64,000 bases of DNA from Martinezella multihospitum (GTDB taxonomy: Bacteria; Pseudomonadota; Alphaproteobacteria; Rhizobiales; Rhizobiaceae), in NCBI RefSeq assembly GCF_900094585.1, contig NZ_FMAG01000002.1, positions 62,001 to 126,000 on the forward strand. The letters run 5' to 3'. Shown piece after piece: positions 26,214 through 34,705 of the stretch (position 1 is its first letter; each line of letters begins with the position of its first letter). Both the position numbers and the translations under genes were made by a program. Under the pieces are notes generated by a model. The model had not been told where the DNA came from, did no database searches, and worked only from the letters and a program-made list of their open reading frames with translations.

Positions 26214-27380
26214 ATGTCGATACTAGATAGCCTCAGCCCGCGCGCGCTCGCAGCACCCGAAAGCGGGATCGTCGAAGTGGTCAATTATGCCCGCGGCCGC
26301 GAAGGCCTGCTGCCGCTCTGGGTCGGCGAGGGCGATCTGCCGACGCCGGATTTCATCAATCGTGCCGCCATGGCCTCGCTCAATGCCGGAGAAACCTTCT
26401 ACACTTGGCAGCGCGGCATTCCGGAGCTGCGCCAGGCGCTCGCCGATTACTATGGCAGGCACTTCGGCACCTCCCTGCCGATGGAGAATTTCTACGTCGT
26501 CGGCTCCGGCATGCAGGCGATCCAGCTGTCCGTGCAGGCGATCACCTCTCCTGGCGACGAGATGGTCTATCTCTCCCCGGCCTGGCCGAATATCGCCGCC
26601 GCGCTCGAGATTGCGGGCGCCCGCTCCGTCGCCGTACCCTTACAATTCGAGCACGGCAAATGGTCGCTTGATCTCGGCCGGCTGGAAGCAGCGATCACAC
26701 CGAAAACCAAGGGCCTGTTCATCAACACGCCGTCCAATCCGACGGGCTGGACGGCGACCCATCAGGATCTTCGCGATATCCTCGCCTTGGCACGCAAGCA
26801 CGATCTCTGGATCATGGCCGATGAAATCTATGCGCTCTATTACTATGCGGGCGGTCGCGCGCCGAGTTTCCTCGATGTCAAGGAAGCCGACGACAAGATC
26901 CTCTTCGTCAATTCCTTCTCGAAGAACTGGTCGATGACCGGCTGGCGCGTCGGTTGGATCGTCGCACCCGCGGAACTCGGGCAGGTGATCGAGAACCTCG
27001 TGCAATATTCGACCTCCGGTGTGGCGCAATTCATGCAGAAGGGCGCGGTTGCGGCCTTGAACGAGGGTGACGATTTCGTTCGCTCCAACATCGCCAAGGC
27101 GACGCGCTCACGCGATATCCTCTGCGACGCGCTGATCGCCACCAATCGCGTCCAGACACTGAAGCCCGACGGTGCCCTCTATTCCTTCCTCAGGATCGAC
27201 GGCGTCACCGACAGCCGCAAGGCCGCCATCGACATCGTCGACAAGACCGGCGTCGGTCTGGCACCTGGAACGGCCTTCGGAAAGGGCGGAGAGCTGTTCA
27301 TGCGCGCCTGCTTCCTGCGCGATCCAGTGCAGGTGGCGGATGCGGCGGAGAGGTTGAGTAGGTATATTTTGAGTTTGTAA
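26214..27380 (+). CDS. PLP-dependent class I/II aminotransferase
   Basis: A 388-residue aminotransferase. The PLP-binding lysine is Lys237 in NSFSKNWSMTGWRVGW, and the NTPSNPTGW motif (near residue 170) and the phosphate-contact GSGMQAIQLS motif are present. The exact amino donor is not evident. The ATG at 26214 is chosen because GGAG lies 7 nt upstream and the protein then begins MSILDSLSPRAL; an in-frame ATG at 26169 would add 15 unlikely residues. The gene appears monocistronic, between mscL and a repeat element. Confidence 0.9.
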   Translation: MSILDSLSPRALAAPESGIVEVVNYARGREGLLPLWVGEGDLPTPDFINRAAMASLNAGETFYTWQRGIPELRQALADYYGRHFGTSLPMENFYVVGSGMQAIQLSVQAITSPGDEMVYLSPAWPNIAAALEIAGARSVAVPLQFEHGKWSLDLGRLEAAITPKTKGLFINTPSNPTGWTATHQDLRDILALARKHDLWIMADEIYALYYYAGGRAPSFLDVKEADDKILFVNSFSKNWSMTGWRVGWIVAPAELGQVIENLVQYSTSGVAQFMQKGAVAALNEGDDFVRSNIAKATRSRDILCDALIATNRVQTLKPDGALYSFLRIDGVTDSRKAAIDIVDKTGVGLAPGTAFGKGGELFMRACFLRDPVQVADAAERLSRYILSL

Positions 27381-27448
27381 GTCTCCAGCATCAATGTGGG
27401 TGGGCGGACGTCGGTCGAAGGACATTTCTTGTTTGCCGCACCTCTGTC

Positions 27449-27637
27449 ACCCCCCTCTGTCGCTATCGCGACATCTCCCCCACAAGGGGGGAGATCGTTG
27501 GGAGTTCGCAGCTGCCCTTAACAATTTGATGCACTTCAGTTTCTGCGGATGCGATGTTGGTTTGAGGTAGGCAGGTGCTACGTGTTACCAATCTCCCCCC
27601 TTGTGGGGGAGATGTCACGATAGTGACAGAGGGGGGT
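27449..27637. repeat. 189-bp inverted-repeat element, copy 2
   Basis: It has the same ends, nested hairpins and length as 7057-7245. The inner part diverges but keeps blocks such as CAGTTTCTGCGGATGC against GGTTTCTACAGATGC. It occupies much of the 427-bp gap between the aminotransferase and epimerase genes. No gene is seen in the rest of that gap. Confidence 0.88.
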
Positions 27638-27807
27638 GAACACTCTCCGCAGTGCACAATGCCGCCAATCCATAAAATCCAATCAAACCACGAAATCTCC
27701 CTCTAACCATCCCCGCAATCTTTCCCGCTCCGCCTCCCGCTTTTAATCAATTTCGCAGGAGAAGCGGCCTCATATATCGCCGACAAGACTTGGCGGGGAC
27801 GCGAAGA

Positions 27808-28845
27808 ATGACGGTGTTGGTGACGGGCGGAGCCGGATATATCGGCAGCCACATGGTCTGGAGATTGCTTGATGCGGGCGAGGACGTTGTCGTCCTCGAT
27901 TGCCTTTCCACGGGCTTTCGCTGGGCGGTGCCGCCGGCTGCCCGCTTCTATCTCGGCGATGTCGCCGACGAGGCGCTGCTCAAGACGATTTTCGCCGAGA
28001 ACGACATCGAGGCCATCATCCATTTCGCCGGTTCGGCCGTCGTACCGATGTCGATCGAGGATCCTCTCGCCTACTACGAAAACAACACCGGCAAGACCCG
28101 CATCCTGATGAGCGCTGCCGTCAGGGCCGGCATCCGTCATTTCGTCTTCTCGTCCACCGCTGCCGTCTATGGTCAGCAGCCTGCGGATCGGCCGGTCAGC
28201 GAAAACGCGCTGCTGCGGCCCGAATCCCCCTATGGTCAATCCAAGCTGATGTCCGAGCTGATGCTGCGCGATGCCGCCGCGGCCTATGATTTCCGCTATG
28301 TGGCGCTGCGTTACTTCAATGTCGCCGGTGCTGACCCCGAGGGAAGGGCTGGCCAGTCGACTAATGGCGCCACCCATCTCATCAAGGTCGCCTGCGAGGC
28401 AGCCCTCGGCCGCCGCCGCCAGGTGGATATCTACGGCACGGACTATCCGACGCATGACGGCACCGGAGTTCGTGATTACATCCACGTCAGCGATCTCGTC
28501 GAGGCGCATCTCGTGGCCTTGCGCCATCTGCGCGATGGCGGCCGCTCGCTGGTTGCTAATTGCGGCTATGGCCACGGTTACTCCGTGCTTGACGTGCTCA
28601 ACATGGTCATGCGCATCCAAGGTCGTTCCTTCCGCATCCATATCGCTCCGCGCCGGCCCGGCGATATGGCGAGCATTGTCGCGGACGCGACGCTCGCTCG
28701 TCGCGAACTGGGCTGGGTTCCAAAACACGACAGCCTTGAAACGATCGTGCGTTCGTCGCTGGATTGGGAACTTCGCCTCGCCGAGCGGGCGAGCTTCGAT
28801 GCCGCCGGGCTCGGCAAGATCTATGCTGCCCCGAGCACGCTATAG
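27808..28845 (+). CDS. UDP-glucose 4-epimerase (GalE/ExoB family)
   Basis: A 345-residue short-chain dehydrogenase of the extended type. The NAD motif GGAGYIGSH is at residues 7-15, FSSTAAVYG near 118-126, the catalytic Y-x3-K in SPYGQSK near 142-146, and ALRYFNVAGA near 168. It should interconvert UDP-glucose and UDP-galactose for surface polysaccharides. Rhizobia commonly carry a main exoB elsewhere, so this may be a paralogue with a different UDP-sugar preference. The ATG at 27808 gives the standard MTVLVTGG start; a TTG 18 bases upstream is in frame but unlikely. It converges with the LysR gene, 12 nt away. Confidence 0.9.
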   Translation: MTVLVTGGAGYIGSHMVWRLLDAGEDVVVLDCLSTGFRWAVPPAARFYLGDVADEALLKTIFAENDIEAIIHFAGSAVVPMSIEDPLAYYENNTGKTRILMSAAVRAGIRHFVFSSTAAVYGQQPADRPVSENALLRPESPYGQSKLMSELMLRDAAAAYDFRYVALRYFNVAGADPEGRAGQSTNGATHLIKVACEAALGRRRQVDIYGTDYPTHDGTGVRDYIHVSDLVEAHLVALRHLRDGGRSLVANCGYGHGYSVLDVLNMVMRIQGRSFRIHIAPRRPGDMASIVADATLARRELGWVPKHDSLETIVRSSLDWELRLAERASFDAAGLGKIYAAPSTL

Positions 28846-28857
28846 CCTGAAGCGATC

Positions 28858-29784
28858 TCAGTTCTCGGTTTTTCTCCAGGGACCCAGAAAGGCTGGCGCA
28901 TTCTTGCGCACGGCTTCCGCCAGAAAATCGATGACGGTGCGCACGCGCGGCGACTGGCGCAGGTCGCGGTGGCAGGTGATCCAGTAATGGCGCCTGAGAT
29001 CCACCTCATGCGGCAGAACGACCTGCAGATCGGGGTGCTTGCCGGCGATGAAGAACGGCAGCACGCACAGCCCCTGACCGTTCTTCGTCGCGGTCAATTG
29101 TGCAAAGATGCTTGAGCTCTGGAATTGCGGCCTGATGCGCGGGTGCACGTCGTCGAGATAGTCCAGGCCCGGCGCGAAGATCATATCCTCGATATAGCCG
29201 ATGAAGGTGAAGTCAGGCAGGTCATCGCGGCTTTCGATCGGTGGATGGCGGGTGAGGTAATCACGCGATCCGTAGACCTGCAGATGGTAGTCCGTCAGCT
29301 TCTCAGTGAAGTAGGGGCCGGCCTTCGGCGGGTCGAGCACTACGACGATATCGGCTTCCTTGCGTGAGAGCGACATGATCTGCTGGATGGTGATCAGCTC
29401 CAGCGAAATGTTCGGGTGTTTCGCGGTGAATTCCGGCAGGACGCCGGTGAAGAAGAAATTGGAAAACCCCTCCGGCGCGCTGATGCGCACCACACCGCCT
29501 TGGGCCGCCGATCCCGTCGAAAGGTCGGTCCGCAGACGCTCGGTTTCCTGTTCCATTCTTTCGGCCGTGTCGACGAAGCGCTGCCCCATTCCGGTCAGCA
29601 TGTAGCCGCGCGGGTTGCGCTCGAAGAGCTTGACCTTCAAGGCGAATTCCAGCCGGTCGATACGGCGCGAGACCGTTGCATGGCTGGTACGCAGCTGTCG
29701 CGCCGCGGTCGAAAGCTGGCCGGTTCGCGCGACGGCGAGGAAGAACTGCAGATCGTCCCAGGTGAAATGCGGCGTGCGCTTCAT
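28858..29784 (-). CDS. LysR family transcriptional regulator
   Basis: A 308-residue regulator. The helix-turn-helix lies at about residues 8-65 (QFFLAVARTGQLSTAARQL, then SHATVSRRIDRLE), followed by a periplasmic-binding-type effector domain. The ATG at 29784 is chosen because GAGGAGG directly precedes it; the frame extends 17 codons upstream. It is divergent from a branched-chain amino acid-type ABC operon, and two palindromes in the intergenic region contain TGAACAG half-sites, the spacing expected of LysR control. The effector is unknown but could be related to valine or its catabolites given the downstream genes. Confidence 0.9.
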   Translation of the reverse strand: MKRTPHFTWDDLQFFLAVARTGQLSTAARQLRTSHATVSRRIDRLEFALKVKLFERNPRGYMLTGMGQRFVDTAERMEQETERLRTDLSTGSAAQGGVVRISAPEGFSNFFFTGVLPEFTAKHPNISLELITIQQIMSLSRKEADIVVVLDPPKAGPYFTEKLTDYHLQVYGSRDYLTRHPPIESRDDLPDFTFIGYIEDMIFAPGLDYLDDVHPRIRPQFQSSSIFAQLTATKNGQGLCVLPFFIAGKHPDLQVVLPHEVDLRRHYWITCHRDLRQSPRVRTVIDFLAEAVRKNAPAFLGPWRKTEN

Positions 29785-29794
29785 GCATCCTCCT

Positions 29795-29812
29795 CTGTTC
29801 AAAAATGAACAG
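29795..29812. promoter_or_regulatory. perfect 18-bp dyad beside the LysR gene
   Basis: CTGTTCA and TGAACAG are perfect 7-base inverted arms around AAAA. It starts 11 bases upstream of the LysR start codon and so suits autoregulation. The half-site recurs at 29916. Confidence 0.65.
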
Positions 29813-29915
29813 ACCTTGTTTGGAATTAGTTGCAATCGCGACTTGCGTCAACGCGCGAATTCCGTGATCTTGCCTATCGGGAAAAGTCGTTTTGAGGAAA
29901 GCGGCTGGCCAATTT

Positions 29916-29927
29916 TGAACAGATTCA
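29916..29927. promoter_or_regulatory. second TGAACAG site before the ABC operon
   Basis: TGAACAGATTCA carries 4-base inverted ends and repeats the TGAACAG half-site of the dyad at 29795. It lies about 30 bases before the binding-protein start codon, where LysR proteins often contact RNA polymerase. Confidence 0.45.
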
Positions 29928-29956
29928 TTTTTGCCAAATCTCTGGGAGGAGAGGAT

Positions 29957-31165
29957 ATGCGAAAGAGTCTTATTGCGTCCCTGGCATTTCTGCTTGCAAC
30001 CAGCACCGCGGCTTTCGCCGCCGGCGCGTCTGATGGTGTCGTCAAGATCGGCATCCTCAACGACCAGTCCGGCGTCTATGCGGACTTCGGCGGCAAGTCA
30101 TCGGTCGAGGCCGCCAAGATGGCTGCCGAGGATTTCGGCGGCAAGGTTCTCGGCGTGCCGATCGAGATCATTGATGCCGACCACCAGAATAAGCCCGATA
30201 TCGCTTCCAATATCGCCCGCCAATGGTACGACCAGGACAAGGTCGATGCCATCATGGAGCTGACGACCTCGTCGGTCGCGCTCGCCGTGCAGGCGGTCGC
30301 CAAGGAAAAGAAGAAGATCGATATCGTCACGGGTGCCGCGACCACCGATCTCACCGGCAAGCAATGCTCGCCCTATGGTTTCCATTGGGCCTACGACACG
30401 CATGCCCTGGCCGTCGGCACCGGCGGCGCGCTCGTCAAGCAGGGCGGTGACACCTGGTTCTTCCTGACTGCCGACTATGCCTTCGGCTATTCGCTCGAGC
30501 AGCAGACCAGTGATTTCGTCAAGGCAAGCGGCGGTAAGGTGCTTGGTTCCGTCCGCCATCCGCTGTCGACCAATGATTTCTCGTCCTTCCTGCTGCAGGC
30601 GCAATCGTCGGGCGCCAAGGTTATCGGTCTCGCCAATGCCGGCCTCGACACGTCGAACGCCATCAAGCAGGCCTCCGAATTCGGCATCACCCAGGGTGGC
30701 CAGCATCTGGCCGCACTGCTCTTCACGCTCGCCGAAGTGCACGGCCTCGGCCTGCAGGCAGCGCAAGGCCTGACGTTGACGGAAGGCTATTACTGGAACC
30801 TCGACGACAAGAGCCGCGAGTTCGGCAAGCGCTTCTTTGCCCGCACCGGCAAAATGCCGAATATGATCCATGCCGGCACCTATTCCGCCGTGATGCAGTA
30901 TCTGAAGGCCGTGCAGAAGGCCGGCACGGACGATACCGAGGCCGTCGCCAAACAGCTGCACGAAATGCCTGTCGACGATTTCTTCGGTCGCGGCGGCACG
31001 GTCGGCGCCAACGGCCGCATGATCCACGACATGTATCTGCTTCAGGTCAAGAAGCCCGAAGAGAGCAAGGAGCCGTGGGACTATTACAACGTGCTGGCGA
31101 CGATCCCTGGCAAGGAAGCCTATATTGACCCAGCCAAGAGCGGCTGCGACCTCGTCAAGCAATAG
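29957..31165 (+). CDS. branched-chain amino acid-type ABC transporter, substrate-binding protein
   Basis: A 402-residue periplasmic protein. Residues 1-21 form a signal peptide (basic start, hydrophobic core, AFA cleavage site). The mature part begins with DGVVKIGILNDQSGVYADFG, the standard opening of the Leu/Ile/Val-binding family. A GGAGGAGAGG ribosome binding site precedes the ATG at 29957, so the longer open frame upstream is not used. It is the first gene of a complete five-gene transporter operon (binding protein, two ATPases, two permeases). The ligand is not certain: members of this family also bind amides, aromatic acids and short organic acids. Confidence 0.92.
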   Translation: MRKSLIASLAFLLATSTAAFAAGASDGVVKIGILNDQSGVYADFGGKSSVEAAKMAAEDFGGKVLGVPIEIIDADHQNKPDIASNIARQWYDQDKVDAIMELTTSSVALAVQAVAKEKKKIDIVTGAATTDLTGKQCSPYGFHWAYDTHALAVGTGGALVKQGGDTWFFLTADYAFGYSLEQQTSDFVKASGGKVLGSVRHPLSTNDFSSFLLQAQSSGAKVIGLANAGLDTSNAIKQASEFGITQGGQHLAALLFTLAEVHGLGLQAAQGLTLTEGYYWNLDDKSREFGKRFFARTGKMPNMIHAGTYSAVMQYLKAVQKAGTDDTEAVAKQLHEMPVDDFFGRGGTVGANGRMIHDMYLLQVKKPEESKEPWDYYNVLATIPGKEAYIDPAKSGCDLVKQ

Positions 31166-31180
31166 GGCTCGGACCGGCCC

Positions 31181-31963
31181 ATGGCGATGTCCGCGATACA
31201 TCCGCATGAAGAGCCCCGGGTGGTTTTGTCCGCCCGGGGACTGCGCCGCGATTTCGGCGGCTTTACCGCCGTCAAGAATGTTGATCTCGACGTCCATCAC
31301 GCCCAGGTCCACGCGCTGATCGGCCCGAACGGCGCTGGCAAGACGACGGTGTTCAACTTGCTCACCAAGTTCCTGCAGCCGACGCACGGCACGATCACGC
31401 TACTCGGCACCGATATCACCAAGACGAGGCCCGACAAGGTCGCGCGCATGGGCCTCGTGCGCTCCTTCCAGATTTCCGCTGTTTTTCCCCATCTGACGGT
31501 GCTGGACAATGTTCGCGTCGCCTTGCAGCGGCCGAACAATCTCGCTCACCAGTTCTGGCGGCCGCTATCCGCTCTCGACAGCCTCAATGCCCGCGCCGAA
31601 CAGCTCATCGCCTCAGTCGGTCTCTCGAAGGAGCGCGATGCCATCGCTGCCGATCTTTCCTACGGCCGCAAGCGCGTGCTGGAGATCGCAACGACGCTCG
31701 CGCTCGATCCGAAGGTGCTGCTGCTCGACGAACCGATGGCCGGCATGGGGCTGGAGGACGTGAATACCGTTTCCGCCATCATCCGCGATGTTGCGCGCGA
31801 CAGGGCTGTGCTCATGGTGGAGCACAATCTCTCGGTCGTTGCCGATATCTGCCATCATGTCACGGTGCTGCAGCGCGGCGAGATCCTGGCCCAAGGCGAT
31901 TATGCCACCGTGAGCCGCGATCCCCGCGTCCGCGAAGCCTATATGGGCACGGAGGAGGCTTGA
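31181..31963 (+). CDS. branched-chain amino acid-type ABC transporter ATPase (LivG-like)
   Basis: A 260-residue ATPase. Walker A GPNGAGKTT is near residues 48-56, the signature region reads LSYGRKRVLEIA (near 161), and Walker B LLLDEPMAGMG follows. The unusual LSYGRKR in place of LSGGQ is normal for LivG. It energises the importer together with the next gene's product. It starts 15 nt after the binding protein's stop, with no strong ribosome binding site visible, and an in-frame ATG at 31187 is an alternative start. Confidence 0.93.
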   Translation: MAMSAIHPHEEPRVVLSARGLRRDFGGFTAVKNVDLDVHHAQVHALIGPNGAGKTTVFNLLTKFLQPTHGTITLLGTDITKTRPDKVARMGLVRSFQISAVFPHLTVLDNVRVALQRPNNLAHQFWRPLSALDSLNARAEQLIASVGLSKERDAIAADLSYGRKRVLEIATTLALDPKVLLLDEPMAGMGLEDVNTVSAIIRDVARDRAVLMVEHNLSVVADICHHVTVLQRGEILAQGDYATVSRDPRVREAYMGTEEA

Positions 31964-31965
31964 CG

Positions 31966-32667
31966 ATGGCGCCGCTTCTGGACGTTCAGGGCCTCAATGC
32001 CTGGTATGGCGAAAGCCATATCCTGCACGGCGTCGACATGCAGGTGGGCGAAGGGGAAACCATCACCATCCTCGGCCGCAACGGCGTCGGCAAGACGACG
32101 ACATTGCGCACCATCGTCGGCATCGTCCGCGCCCGCAAGGGCAAGATCAGCTTCGCCGGCAAGGACATGATGCAGGTGCCGCTGCACAAGACGGCGCATC
32201 AGGGCATCGGTTTCGTGCCGGAGGAGCGCGGCATCTTTTCCACGCTCAGCGTCTATGAAAACCTGATGCTGCCGCCGGTCGTGGCAGCGGGTGGCATGAC
32301 GCTCGACGAAATCTTCGAGCTGTTTCCCAACCTGCATGAGCGGCGCAACAGCGTCGGCACCAGGCTCTCGGGCGGCGAACAGCAGATGCTCGCCATGGCC
32401 CGCATCCTGCGCACCGGCGTCCGCATGCTGCTGCTAGACGAGCCTACGGAGGGCCTTGCCCCTGTCATCGTCCAGCGCATTGGCGAAGTCCTGCAGAAGC
32501 TGAAAGGACGCGGCATGACCATCTTGCTCGTTGAGCAGAATTTCCGTTTCGCCAGCCGCATCGCCGATCGTTTCTACCTGATGGATCACGGCCAGATGGT
32601 CTCGGAATTCCCGGTTGGCGAACTCTCCGAGCGCATGGATATGCTTCACAAGGTCCTGGGGGTCTGA
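31966..32667 (+). CDS. branched-chain amino acid-type ABC transporter ATPase (LivF-like)
   Basis: A 233-residue ATPase. It shows Walker A GRNGVGKTT (near residue 37), the signature LSGGEQQMLAMAR (near 133) and Walker B LLLDEPTEGLAP. The short length and VPEERGIFSTLSVYENL fit LivF. The ATG at 31966, with GGAGGA 9 nt upstream, is preferred to an overlapping TTG at 31960. The gene is 2 nt after the LivG-like gene. Confidence 0.93.
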   Translation: MAPLLDVQGLNAWYGESHILHGVDMQVGEGETITILGRNGVGKTTTLRTIVGIVRARKGKISFAGKDMMQVPLHKTAHQGIGFVPEERGIFSTLSVYENLMLPPVVAAGGMTLDEIFELFPNLHERRNSVGTRLSGGEQQMLAMARILRTGVRMLLLDEPTEGLAPVIVQRIGEVLQKLKGRGMTILLVEQNFRFASRIADRFYLMDHGQMVSEFPVGELSERMDMLHKVLGV

Positions 32668-32670
32668 GCC

Positions 32671-33558
32671 ATGACGACGATCTTCGGCATCCCCGCCCAG
32701 GCGCTTCTCGGTCAATTGCTGATCGGCCTCATCAACGGCTCCTTCTATGCGCTTTTGAGCCTCGGCCTCGCGATCATCTTCGGCATGTTACGGGTGATCA
32801 ATTTTGCCCATGGCGCGCTTTATATGCTCGGCGCCTTCACCGCCTATCTGCTGCTGGCCTATGCCGGCATCGGCTATTGGCCGGCGCTCGTCTTGGCCCC
32901 GCTGATCGTCGGCCTGTTCGGGGCACTGGTGGAAAGGCTCTGCCTGCGCCGGCTCTACAAGATCGATCCGCTCTACGGATTGCTCTTCACCTTCGGCATG
33001 GCCCTGACCATCGAAGGAACCTTCCGCTATCTCTATGGTTCCTCCGGTCAGCCCTATGCCGTGCCGACGGAATTGGCGGGCGCGAAAAATATCGGCTTCA
33101 TGTTCCTGCCCGTCTATCGCGGCTGGGTGGTCATCGCCTCGCTGGTCGTCTGCATCGGCACCTGGCTGCTGATCGAAAAGACCAAGCTCGGCGCCTATTT
33201 GCGCGCCGCGACCGAGAATTCCACGCTTGTGCAGGTTTTCGGCGTCAACGTGCCGGTGCTTCTGACGCTGACCTACGGTTTCGGCGTCGCGCTTGCCGCC
33301 TTTGCCGGGGTGCTGGCCGCGCCGATCTACCAGGTCTCGCCGCTGATGGGCTCGAACATGATCATCATCGTCTTCGCCGTTGTTGTCGTGGGCGGCATGG
33401 GCTCGATCATGGGGGCAATCGTGACGGGCTATATGCTCGGGATCGCCGAGGGCCTCACCAAGGTCTTCTATCCGGAAGCCTCGAATATCGTCATCTTCGT
33501 CATCATGGCGATCGTGCTGCTTCTGAGGCCCGCAGGTCTCTTCGGTCGGGAGGCGTGA
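32671..33558 (+). CDS. branched-chain amino acid-type ABC transporter permease (LivH-like)
   Basis: A 295-residue inner-membrane permease with about eight hydrophobic helices. The MLRVINFAHGALYMLGAFTAY segment and, near the C-terminus, VVVGGMGSIMGAIVTGY match the LivH family and its EAA-like ATPase contact loop. It lies 3 nt after the LivF-like gene and 1 nt before the second permease gene. Confidence 0.93.
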   Translation: MTTIFGIPAQALLGQLLIGLINGSFYALLSLGLAIIFGMLRVINFAHGALYMLGAFTAYLLLAYAGIGYWPALVLAPLIVGLFGALVERLCLRRLYKIDPLYGLLFTFGMALTIEGTFRYLYGSSGQPYAVPTELAGAKNIGFMFLPVYRGWVVIASLVVCIGTWLLIEKTKLGAYLRAATENSTLVQVFGVNVPVLLTLTYGFGVALAAFAGVLAAPIYQVSPLMGSNMIIIVFAVVVVGGMGSIMGAIVTGYMLGIAEGLTKVFYPEASNIVIFVIMAIVLLLRPAGLFGREA

Positions 33559-33559
33559 T

Positions 33560-34543
33560 ATGGCTGGATTGACCACGTTGAAACCGAAGATGCAGCCGAG
33601 CCTCTCGATCCAGAAGCTCTTGTTGGTTCTCGGCCTCGTCGGCCTGATCTGGGCGCCGTTCTTCATCTACCCGATTTTCGTCATGAAGGTGCTGTGCTTC
33701 GCGCTGTTTGCCTGCGCCTTCAATCTGCTGCTTGGCTATGCCGGCCTGCTCTCCTTCGGCCATGCGACCTTCTTCGGCGGGGCCGCCTATTTCACGGCCC
33801 ATGCGGTGAAGGAATGGGGCCTTCCGCCAGAGCTCGGCATCCTGATCGGCGTGGCCGGCGCGTCGCTGCTCGGCCTCGTTATGGGCTTCGTCGCCATCCG
33901 CAGGCAGGGCATCTATTTCGCCATGATCACGCTGGCGCTCTCCTACATGTTCTATTTCTTCTGCCTGCAGGCGGCATTCACGCATGGCGAGGATGGCATT
34001 CAATCGGTGCCGCGAGGTTACCTATTCGGCGTCCTCGACCTCAACAACTCCTTCAACATGTACTATTTCGTCCTCGCCATCTTCCTGATCGGCGTGCTGA
34101 TCATCTGGCGTTTCATCAATTCGCCCTTCGGCATGATCCTGAAATCGATCCGCGAGAACGAGCAGCGGGCGATCTCGCTCGGCTATTCCGTGGCGCGCTA
34201 CAAGCTCGGCGCCTTTGTCATGTCGGCGGCTTTGGCAGGGCTTGCAGGAGCGGTAAAAGCCCTGGTCTTCCAGTTCGCGACACTCACCGATGTCGCCTGG
34301 CAGATGTCCGGCGAGGTCATCCTCATGACGCTGCTCGGCGGCATCGGCACGCTGATCGGCCCGATTTTCGGTGCGGGGTTCGTGGCGACGCTGGAAAACT
34401 ATCTGGCGACTTCGGAATTCCCGGTCACCATCATCACCGGCATCGTCTTCATGGTCTGCGTTTTGCTCTTCCGCCGCGGTGTCGTCGGCGAATTCTATGC
34501 CTCACGGCTGGGACGGAAACTCGGGTTTGAATATCGGCGGTGA
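33560..34543 (+). CDS. branched-chain amino acid-type ABC transporter permease (LivM-like)
   Basis: A 327-residue inner-membrane permease. NLLLGYAGLLSFGHATFFGGAAY (about residues 55-77, cited in outline) and ILMTLLGGIGTLIGPIFGA near residue 255 are LivM motifs. The SIRENEQRAISLGYSVARYKLGAF loop contacts the ATPases. It completes the importer. The operon may continue into the GMC oxidoreductase gene, but a repeat with a strong hairpin lies between them and could attenuate transcription. Confidence 0.93.
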   Translation: MAGLTTLKPKMQPSLSIQKLLLVLGLVGLIWAPFFIYPIFVMKVLCFALFACAFNLLLGYAGLLSFGHATFFGGAAYFTAHAVKEWGLPPELGILIGVAGASLLGLVMGFVAIRRQGIYFAMITLALSYMFYFFCLQAAFTHGEDGIQSVPRGYLFGVLDLNNSFNMYYFVLAIFLIGVLIIWRFINSPFGMILKSIRENEQRAISLGYSVARYKLGAFVMSAALAGLAGAVKALVFQFATLTDVAWQMSGEVILMTLLGGIGTLIGPIFGAGFVATLENYLATSEFPVTIITGIVFMVCVLLFRRGVVGEFYASRLGRKLGFEYRR

Positions 34544-34555
34544 CTGCTCGATTTT

Positions 34556-34688
34556 CCTTCTCCCCGTAAGCGGGGAGAAGGTGCCCGGAGGGCGGATGAG
34601 GGGCTATTTCGAGGTTGATCGGGAATTGGGATTTTGCCGAACCTTCATGCCCCTCACCCTAGCCCTCTCCCCGCAGGCGGGGAGAGGG
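34556..34688. repeat. intergenic element with CCCTCTCCCCGC hairpins, copy 1
   Basis: It starts with a perfect 11-bp hairpin (CCTTCTCCCCG, loop TAAG, CGGGGAGAAGG) and ends with CCCTCACCCTAGCCCTCTCC and a second hairpin. The outer blocks are inverted copies of each other (GGCGGATGAGGGGC against GCCCCTCACCC). It is related to 38345-38482. It sits between the permease and oxidoreductase genes. Confidence 0.82.
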
Positions 34689-34705
34689 AACTACTGAGTT
34701 TGGAC

